This document shows, piece after piece, positions 55,740-64,000 of a DNA stretch of 64,000 bases. The notes beneath the pieces were generated by a model. The model made no database searches. It was not told the DNA's origin and saw only the letters and a list, made by a program, of their open reading frames with translations. The stretch is from Akebia trifoliata. Lineage: Eukaryota; Streptophyta; Magnoliopsida; Ranunculales; Lardizabalaceae. The DNA is taken from positions 10,008,679 to 10,072,678 of the forward strand of contig CM030705.1 in NCBI GenBank assembly GCA_017979445.1, read 5' to 3'. A program made the translations under genes and the position numbers. Each line of letters opens with the position of its first letter. The stretch's first letter is position 1.

Positions 55740-58700
55740 ATGGCGACGTTCGAGCTGTACCGAAGGTCGACGATTGGGATGTGTTTGACAGAGACGTTGG
55801 ATGAGATGGTATCGAATGGGTCTCTCACTGCTGAGCTTGCAATACAAGTTCTTGTTCAATTTGACAAGGTTAGGATCACAAGTGGGTTTTGATTGTTGAG
55901 AGAAACTACATTTTTATATATACATATATATTTTTTGGGTGTTAAACTCGTAGTTTGGAAATTTAATGTCTGTTATATTCATCTGTTGTGGTTCTCAGTC
56001 TATAGCGGAAGCTTTGGAAACCCAAGTTAAGAGCAAAGTCTCTATCAAGGTAATCTGTTTATTAATTCATGTTCTCATTGTTTTTAGATTTTGAGTAGGG
56101 TATTTGATACAGGACGGTGAGAGGAGATAAGAAAATGAAATTTGGTTTAGGATTGGGTTAAGGATTTGGACTAAGATAGGGTAAAACCAAAAGTAAAATA
56201 TTTATTTTCTCAATTAATAGATGAAAAGAGTTAAAGGTTAATGGTTGAGGTTTGTAGGTTTTAAGAATCAAGAATCAAGAATCAAGAAAGTAGTTTCAAG
56301 AATCAAGAACAATGACTTACATCACACCCATTGTTGGGAAGATCAAGCTCAAACTTTTTTTCATTCATCATTCATCATTTATTATTCATTGTTAGAAAAA
56401 CCCTAATACAATCTATAGAACGAAAATAAATCAAGAATCTTAGTCAAACTAAAATACCAAATAAATAACCTTATGCTCGTAACTTTCTCTTCTCTAATTT
56501 TCAAACCTTACTAAATCTAAGTAAAAGACGAACTAAAATTACTATAAGCTGACTCAAAATATTATACTAAGATCATAAGTAAATAAAACATCAAAATAAG
56601 CCAAAAAAATATAAAAATAAAGTCCTAAAACAAAAATCTAAATAAAAATAAAAATTTATTCTTTAAGATTTGATATCCCCATCAATTCTCCTTGATTGGG
56701 AAGATTTTGCCACTAGCGAAATAAAGTTCTAGTAATTCTCATCATCGGTTGTTTTCCGCATTATTCTCCTCTGGTTGGAGAAAATTTGTCATCGAGTTTT
56801 AAAATACTTGAGAATTATTGTGATAATTTGTGATTCATCCCTTTTGGTGAATATTCTTCTTCGTGTGTTGAAGTATTAACTTCAAATTGCGATCTTCTAT
56901 CTTTACAAAGTCTCTATTGTATTTGTTTGTGATGATTAAGTCGATTTAAGGTGGTGATGGAAAAAATGCATCATGAACAAAAATTGTAGATGTTATTTCA
57001 TAAATATCTTCCTTAGGCTCTTTTGACGTAATTGCTACTTCATGATCTTTTTCAATATCCAATGATGATGCTCCACATTTCTCAATTTCACTATAGCTTA
57101 GATTAAGCTCATAGATTTCTTCATTACTTGCCTTAAGTTTAGAAAGATGGACTTTTGTCACATTCGCTTTATTATCCTTGTTTGAGCACTCTGATTTGAA
57201 GTGTCCAAAAATGATTGCACTTGAAGCATAAATTTGTTGTTTGAATTCATACCATGGATAAAATTTTCCTGACAAAACTGAATGACATAGTCATAGTTAA
57301 ATTATTAAAAATATATGTATTAGAAGTTATTTTTTGTATATTTTAAAAATCAAAATATAAAGTTAGTTGTGATCTCTATGAATTGATGTAGATCTGAGCT
57401 TCTGTATGATTTTATTTTGGTCAATTATATTGTAGTCGGAATTATTTTTGTCAAATGTGATAGAAAGTCAACATAACTTGATTGGGTAAATCCTTAAAAG
57501 GTAAAATTTTCCCTTCGTAATTGTTATTTACATTGACACATCCATTGTAAAGTTTTAGGATTGTGAAATTTAATTTTCTATATATATATATATATATACC
57601 CAAAGAGCATTTTCGATCTTCGTTACAACTTAGCCCCCAGTGACCAAAAATCCTGGTTTCGCCCTTGGTTGTGAAACATAGGAACATATGATTAAGGAAA
57701 CTTCTTACTCCTACAAGGATTCTATAATTTGCATCCTATCCTAGTGCTTTTTTATATAAACCTTTTGATCACTATAACTGAGGTATTTATGATGTTGTGT
57801 AACAATGGCATAGACATGTGCTTGGTGTCTAAGATACAAGGTTTCTAATTCAACACCTTCAAGAAGCCTGAAACAATTTGCATCCATGCATGTGTATTAT
57901 AGAAGAATATCTTAGTTGTACTCTTAAAAGATTTTCAAAATGATATTTAACAGAATATATGGAATGTAAAAGAAAACATTACCATCGACTTGTGTAGTAA
58001 CCTAACAACGATTAGTACGTTTATAGGAGGGAAGACTACCCAACAAGTTCAGTTGTGTTTAACAACTTAATAAAATAGTTTATGGAATTGAAGAGTCAAC
58101 TTAGCCAAGTTGGTAAGATGTGTGGAGTGTTGTTCTCATGTCCTAGGTTCAAACCCCCTTGAATCCAACTTCACTTGCGAACCCACTGACCTTTTACCTA
58201 TAGAAAAGAGTAGTTTGAGGAAGATGGAATAGTCCCACCCTCTTTTAGAAGTCATTTTCTCTTGAAAGAATCATTAAAGTAAAGAGGGATACGATTGTAT
58301 CATTGTTAGGAACCCACTGTTAGAGAATAAGCTGCATCATATAAAGATGCATAAGATGCATTGTATCATTGTCGATGTATCTTGTTACAAATAGAAGGTT
58401 GTGATGGAAATATCATTAATATTTTCTACGTTTGGAATTATTGGTGATTAAGATGTTTAAATTTAAATATTGGGAATGATTTATGTTAATAGGATGTTTA
58501 GATTAGGCTTATCTCTTATATATTTGTTGATATAATCTATTAGTATCCAACTAGGGTTCATATAAATATATCATAATCATCCACAATGTTACTCATAATG
58601 TTCACTTTCTACTTGGTATTTGAGCTTGAGCTCTAGTGAGAGTAATCTTGGTGTGTCGCCACCGATGGACCAAATTTTTTCTTTAATACTTTTTTTACTT

Positions 58701-60217
58701 CTTTCGATAAAAATCTACCTCTCTATATTTCTACAAACCTCTCTAGTCTATTAACCCATGTTTCACAATCTCCATTTTCTTTATATCTAAAGTCTCTCCA
58801 ATGATAGTTTTTTCATTGAAGGATCACAATCCTACTTCGTAAGCTCCTAGGAGATGTCATGATAGGATGCAACGATGATGGATTTCATTGATAGGCGATG
58901 ACCACTAGCAGGCATGATTGCATTTTTGGCCATCCATAAATATGTTACTTTATGAGATTAAGGGCATTTATTCAATGGAACCAATGACATCTTCCTTCTT
59001 CAAAGGACCATGCAGTTGTGGGAGCCTGTTAGAGAATGAGATGCATCATATAAAGATGCATGAGATACATTGCATCATTGTCAGTGTATCTTGTTACTAG
59101 TATATATTTAGTATGTATGAATTAGTATTTTCTATACTAAGAATTATTAGTAATTAAATACTTAAATTTATATATTATGAGTGATTTATGCTAATTAGGA
59201 TCATTTTATGCTTATCTTTTATATCTTCGTTGATGTTGGATAAATCTCAAATCTACAGTTTTGGGATGCCAAAATCAATTGAAGAGAATGAACAAGAAAA
59301 CCATAACCAAGAAATCAACCACAACACACGGGTTTGCGTGGAAAACTCTAAATCAGGGAAAAATCACGGAGTTCACTTCACTCAAAGACCGAAAAAAGAA
59401 ATCTCAATGTTTCTTCTGGAGAATACTCCTCTAAATACTCCTAACGACTTAGGGTTAGTAATCTGCTAACAAAAAAGTATGGTTTAACTCGACTGGCAAA
59501 ACGTATGAATTGATTAATAGTAACTCTTAGTTATAAAAGTAAATGCCATCTCCCTGTTGATCGGTACCCTCAAGCTTCACAAACATATCTAATCTCTATG
59601 AATACCCTTTTAGAGTTCATGTAATAATCATCTCAAAAATTATAAATAGATTTGACTTTTTTCACACACTTGGCTGTCTCAATCTGTCAGTGTCGTTATT
59701 TGGGATGGTAGACATGATTAATGTAGCCCATGTCGGTTCCATTGGCATTAAAGAATAAATATCAGTATGGAAAAACTTCTTTCATCAAAGATCTTCAGGG
59801 TTTTACTCGGCCCGTTGATTGTTGGTGACTCAATTGATATTTTCTTTAGATGCAAGGAAAGTTAGATTGAACAGATCCATTCTATTTAGTCAAGTTTTCT
59901 ACTTATTGTTTGGTGATAATCCCTTAGAGACGTCTGAAAAATGTCCTTGTATTTGCAAATCTTTATCTCTAGATAAAAATAAAGTTACATCGACTGTTTC
60001 TTTCAATCATTTATATGTTCTTTTACTTTGCTTGGAAACTGAGCCAGACCTTCATGTATATTTGTGCGTGCTACAGGGTCATTTGCACACTTACAGGTTC
60101 TGTGACAATGTGTGGACCTTCATCTTACAGAATGCTGTGTTCAAAAATGAGGAATGCCAGGAAGAAGTTGGGAGGATTAAAATAGTGGCATGTGATTCGA
60201 AGCTACTCTCGCAATAA
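55740..60217 (+). CDS. TFIIA small (gamma) subunit, three exons
   Basis: Coding exons are 55740-55868, 55999-56049 and 60077-60217, with GT-AG borders and phase 0 at both junctions, giving 106 residues, the usual length for plants. Readable parts are MATFELYRRSTIGMCLTETL and ELAIQVLVQFDK (exon 1), EALETQVKSKVSIK (exon 2) and GHLHTYRFCDNVWTFILQNA with VGRIKIVACDSKLLSQ (exon 3). In the family the N-terminal half joins a four-helix bundle and the C-terminal half a beta-barrel with the large subunit; the complex stabilises TBP on the TATA box in the nucleus. Intron 2 is 4027 bp and is filled with transposable elements, but the splice sites look sound. No lesion is seen in the coding part. Confidence 0.96.
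56946..57275 (-). mobile_element. Degraded retrotransposon gag-like frame
   Basis: A 109-codon frame carries FGHFKSECSNKDNKAN, which resembles the second half of a retroviral-type zinc knuckle preceded by an eroded first half. An acidic, Glu/Lys-rich tail follows. It is too short and eroded for certainty. Confidence 0.35.
58092..58275 (+). mobile_element. tRNA-derived SINE, plus strand
   Basis: An A box TAGCCAAGTTGG (58102) and a B box GGTTCAAACCC (58146) have tRNA-like spacing and are preceded by GAGTCAAC. The body continues to about 58275. The 3' end is not defined. Confidence 0.6.
58318..59235 (+). mobile_element. TRIM-like miniature LTR element
   Basis: The sequence beginning TGTTAGAGAATAAGCTGCAT at 58318 recurs at 59027 (TGTTAGAGAATGAGATGCAT) and both continue in parallel for about 210 bp. 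The first LTR (58318 to about 58613) is followed directly by TGGTATTTGAGC, a tRNA-Met-like primer site. The internal part is about 410 bp and ends with TTGTGGGAGCC, a plausible purine tract. The second LTR breaks off near 59235. There is no coding capacity. Confidence 0.65.
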
Positions 60218-61147
60218 TTTCCATATACGTTTGCATTCGGTGCAGCAGAAGATGTCTCTGTTGGCGTTGGCATTGGCATTGACATTGGAATTAGCTTATT
60301 ATACAGTTGCAACTTGGGAGAGGGATCACCAAGAAACCAACAATTATTAATATCTAAGCGTAATGGCACTATTTTTACTGTTGGAGTTCTTTGTTTAGTT
60401 TTCCTTTTAAATGGCATTGATCTTATTTACTCATCCATTATAAATGCAAGTTTAGTACCACCATTTCACTTTGTCAGCCCAACTTTTTTCCTTGCATAAT
60501 TCGAACAGTTTTTCCATTGGAGAATTATACTGCCACACCAATTTCTATTTATAAACATGCCAGTCCTGTGAAATTAACTTGTGTTTAGGATTAGGGTGAG
60601 ATTGATCATTTCTTTTCTTTTTTTCTTCCAATTTTTTAGTCTAACCTTTTATACTTTTTCTACCAACCCTTAGTGAAAGAGTAGAAATTATAGAGACGAA
60701 ATCACCCTTTGAGTAGAAGGGAGAACTCTAGGACAGAGCCTTTCCCAAATTTTGGTGGAAGTGTGCAAGGGGGTGACATAAATTTAAAAGGCCACGTGTC
60801 TTTGAAGCAACTGTCCGCCTCAAAGTTGGACTCGTCTACCACCATCTTAAAAGCCAAGGTTCTACCCTTTTTATTTTTTATTATGTATTTTTATACCCAC
60901 CTTTGTGATCTCAAGTCTTGAATAAGGAAAGAGAAGCTAATACTCTTTATGAATATTAAAATGCTGGAAATCTAACGACCAAATGGTGCAGTTCCCTTCC
61001 CTTGCCACCAAACATATTCTTTTACTCCCTGTTGTTCTCGCAATAAAAAAAAAAATGCACCAATTTGGTAGTCGTAAAAACTTATTTCATTTGATTAAAG
61101 TTTGGTCAAGGATTTTATTCTACATATCTTTGGATGGGTCAGATTTT
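60218..61147. other. 3' flank of TFIIA gene and intergenic stretch
   Basis: The presumed 3' UTR has a short hexamer-like repeat (GGCGTTGGCATTGGCATTG near 60262). No other gene is visible. Confidence 0.5.
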
Positions 61148-61241
61148 TATTTTTTTCGTGGGTATCCCCACCCTTTGGGTGAGACTAATCCCTTGGTCAC
61201 ATGAACCCCGTGGCAGATTTGTTCCCCCCCCCCCCCCCCCC
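61148..61241. repeat. SINE-tail remnant and (C)18
   Basis: GGGTATCCCCACCC followed by GTGAGACTAATCCC resembles the inverted 3' end of an Au-type SINE, as at 15596-15640. A run of 18 C lies at 61224-61241. Confidence 0.45.
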
Positions 61242-63533
61242 TTCAATTTTTTTTTTAAAAGTCTATTAGGATGAGTGATTAGAATAGATAACAGTGACGG
61301 ATAAAAAATTTTGGTCACTAAATTTTTTTTCATAAAAAGAAAAAAATTTCTTTATTGAGTGCCCTCACAAATATTTTTGCTATTGGTTGCCACCCGAAGA
61401 GGAAAATCCTGACTCTGCCCCTGCACTCATCACCCCCTTGAAAAGTCCCAAGTGCAGCTGGTTGAGTCGAGGGCTAACCAGACTTTGGAGGGTGGTCCCA
61501 AGGAAATTATTGCCTTGTGGGGTTTCAAACACTTGATTTACCCTTCTTGAGGAGCTTATCTTGAGGAGCTTATAATTTGATGGTTTGAAATAATTTCTGA
61601 TTTTTGGTGTGTTTGGTCCATCGTTAGGCATGTTGTGTAGGTCCATGAAAGATGGGTCAGACATGCATTTGTTGATGAGATTAAAAAAATATTAAAAATA
61701 AAAAAAATCTGACATTACCTAATTATCCCAAATCCCGAAGGTACAGTATCTACATTTTGTAATCAAGTATAATTTGACGCATTCATATGGTTCATCTCCT
61801 CTTCCTATGCAGAAATAATATATATTAGGGTTCCTCTCCACATTTTGGTGAATAGTGACATTTTTTTTTATCTTTTCAAACTGATCACATACATTTCCCT
61901 ATGTATCAATTTCTTGAGAGATTATCAGAAAATAACGAAAATGCCCTCTTCTTCAACCTCTAGCCCGAAACTCCTGATTTTTTCTCTCTAAACCACGCCT
62001 ATCTTCAATCTTAAGGGTAATTTTTCTTTAACCTTGAGCTCTTGCTAGTTTTACTCACAATCTTAAGATTTTATTACTCCCGTGGGTCTAATTCATCCTC
62101 ACAAAATCGGCTTGTAAGTTGAGGATTGTCTTAGGTTTATATATAAGCTCAAGGTCATAATACCCAGGCGATGTGGGAGTATCCCTCACACCTTTAACAT
62201 TTAAACTGCAAGTATATGATAAGACTTTGGGTAAAAGTCTACGATTTTTAATAATAGCTTGAAGATCTTTGAGTAGATTGAAAATAATATATATACCCTA
62301 TAAATATAACAGCTTGAAAATGATTGATTTTTGTGAGAAAAATCAAAGCTTTTCGGCTAAAGGTTAAAGAGGATCATTAGTTCATTTAAGTTACTCCCTC
62401 TCTGGGAAAATGCTATTCTCAACTCATGGATTGAGGTTTTCTATCAACATGACCGTTGGATGTTAGAGATTCCTAAAAGAAATGTATCCCTAGGAAATAG
62501 TATATTAATCCCTAGAAAATCAGTACTAATATATATATGAAATCTGTGTTTTTACTCAAATCCTAACGTCATGTCATGTCGATGGACAGCCTAAAATGTG
62601 GGTTGAGGGCCTTGAGACTAGAAAAGTCCTTTTATTTGTTAAGTCTTCCATTGTAGACTGAGGTCAAGGGGTACGTCATTAAGTTTGAAAATATCGAGTA
62701 TCTCAAATATTTTCCATAAAGTGGACAGACGTGTCATAATCACCTTAAAAATTAGCAAATCAAATCATCCCATAACAAAGTTTAATAATGGAACTACCTT
62801 GGAAAATGTCAATTGTAGCGTCTTAATTAATTATTATAAAACTAGATGAAGTGCAACGGTAACTAGCCGTAACAAAATTGTTATTCTTTATTGTCCAATC
62901 TTGACTCTTGTGGTATAGAATTTTCATCAATCTCCTAATCATTCTTTTTCAAATTTCTTGCAAGATCGTCACTGGTAATGTCATCATTTCAATATCTTTT
63001 GAATCTGATTTAGACACTCTTAATGCGTGTTTGGTAACACTTTTTCAATTGAATGGAAGTGATTCACTTTTAAATTTTAGACTTTTGAAATTTTATTTTT
63101 GTTTGTTTTGATTCGGATTTCAAACTCTAGACTTCAAATCAAACTTCAAAAGTTTTGAATCAGTGATGAGAGGATGTTAGATGAAAATTTTAAAATCTGA
63201 ATTTTAATTCTTAGACTTTAAATATTTTCAGATTTCAATCTTCAAAAGTATTACCAAACATAACTTTAATGATTTCATACTTATTTACCAATTCTACCAT
63301 TCTGATTAACAATATTATATCATTGTATTTAATGAATCAAATAGTGAAGATATACCATTTTTTTTTTTTTTTTTTTGAAAATCTTGATTATATCTCATAA
63401 AAATTAGATGACAAGTACAAATCTAGGATTTGCTTATGTTTTTTTTTTTTTTTTTAAACTTATACAAAATTTTTAACAATATAATTGTACTTGTCATTTA
63501 AGGGTTTAAATTATAAATTAGGGTATAATTTTG
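61242..63533. other. Intergenic stretch, no gene seen
   Basis: GAGGAAAATCCTGACTCTGCC near 61399 is another remnant of a common DNA-transposon end, and a minus-strand 94-codon frame next to it looks like transposon debris. Poly(T) runs lie near 63358-63377 and 63440-63455. Confidence 0.45.
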
Positions 63534-63672
63534 AAATAGGCTGATTTTTTGTGAGGATGATCTCTTTTGCAAAGTGATCATCCTCACAAAAAAATCAACC
63601 CATTACAAAAACTTGTAACTCATATGGGATGAAATACGTTTGCAAAATATTTGACTCTAGAACGATTCCCAT
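63534..63672. mobile_element. Foldback MITE remnant, family 1/2, single hairpin
   Basis: GATTTTTTGTGAGGATGATC pairs with GATCATCCTCACAAAAAAATC; the right side ends ACGATTCCC before TA-rich sequence. Only one of the usual two hairpins remains. Confidence 0.6.
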
Positions 63673-64000
63673 ATCTATATCATACATATACACACACATG
63701 CACAAGAATCTGAATACCAAAATGAATTAACAAACCTAAGTCAATAAAGAAACGAATTGTCTTTAGGTTCATTCTTGAGTACCGGACAAGAAACCCAAGT
63801 TCAAACCAAGCGATTAAACTAATCAACATAGGTTTGACCGTTGAACGAGTAGAAAGTCACAATAAACATATGTTTTAAAAGTGTCTGACTAACCTTACTA
63901 AGTTAGTATGGATTTCACTATCACTAAGGGTCCTTGGATTTACCTTGCTGGCATTCAAAAACATAATCTGATGCTTTATGATTGTAGAGAATAAAATTAT
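63673..64000. other. Window end, no gene seen
   Basis: AT-rich sequence without recognisable content. Confidence 0.5.

Larger units (their letters stand above)
56050..60076 (+). other. Intron 2 of the TFIIA gene, rich in transposable elements
   Basis: The intron holds a minus-strand gag-like relic, a (TA)n tract near 57581-57598, a remnant of a DNA-transposon end (CAAAAATCCTGGTTTCGCCC near 57644), a SINE, and a TRIM-like element. The rest (e.g. 56270-56940, 59240-60070) shows nothing I recognise. Confidence 0.75.

Noticed and set aside
59188..59469. 93-codon plus-strand frame in TFIIA intron 2
   Set aside because: It begins in the truncated LTR of the TRIM-like element and continues into unrecognised sequence; no domain.

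Overview
This window is nuclear DNA of a flowering plant. Two-thirds or more of it is AT-rich intergenic sequence, GT-AG introns interrupt several genes, and the gene families are plant ones: L-type lectin receptor kinases, PPR, PDR-type ABCG transporter and a plant TFIIA small subunit. Copia, LINE, SINE, TRIM, hAT, CACTA-like and many foldback MITE sequences fill the rest. The species cannot be named from the sequence; a dicot is likely.

Only two genes look intact: an intronless L-type lectin receptor kinase (7870-10020, minus) and the small (gamma) subunit of TFIIA (55740-60217, plus, three exons, 106 residues). The rest is a graveyard of partly duplicated genes. Three blocks occur more than once. 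Block A, a TRAF-type zinc-finger gene with LINE-loaded introns, lies at 1662-7302 and 22848-31613, with a third 3'-end remnant near 33304-33655. Block B, a lectin receptor kinase and its 3' flank, lies at 7304-9556 and 38379-40580. Block C, a PPR pseudogene, an unknown exon and flanks, lies at 14497-19590 and 40918-44201. The order along the window is A1-B1-C1-ABC transporter-A2-A3-B2-C2. A 3.57-kb copia element (27407-30979) sits in the last intron of A2 with two 220-bp LTRs that look identical and a 5-bp target duplication; A1 preserves the empty site. The insertion therefore postdates the block A duplication.

The lectin receptor kinase cluster has four members: one intact (7870-10020), one with two nearby frameshifts (35884-37848), one cut off inside the lectin domain (38943-40580) and one short fragment (32191-32604). 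Other broken genes are a PDR-type ABC transporter (20628-22279), two PPR copies, a 5'-truncated EF-1alpha copy (44202-44476), a plastid-like trnN relic (45379-45450) and a minus-strand fragment tentatively like the N-terminal part of a plant DEAD-box helicase (51859-52432).

Foldback elements are the most unusual content. One group (1-1397, 13280-14460, 40581-40905, 48243-48619, 63534-63672) has long terminal inverted repeats whose arms contain further hairpins; most copies lie in (TA)n tracts, and copies lie at several block-duplication edges. A second group, at least ten copies, shares a hairpin core around CATAGATCTTTTTCC while the outer arms differ between copies yet remain self-complementary within each copy.

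The right end (55-60 kb) is the TFIIA gene, whose second intron is about 4 kb and holds a SINE, a TRIM-like element and a gag-like relic. From 60.2 kb to the end I see no gene.
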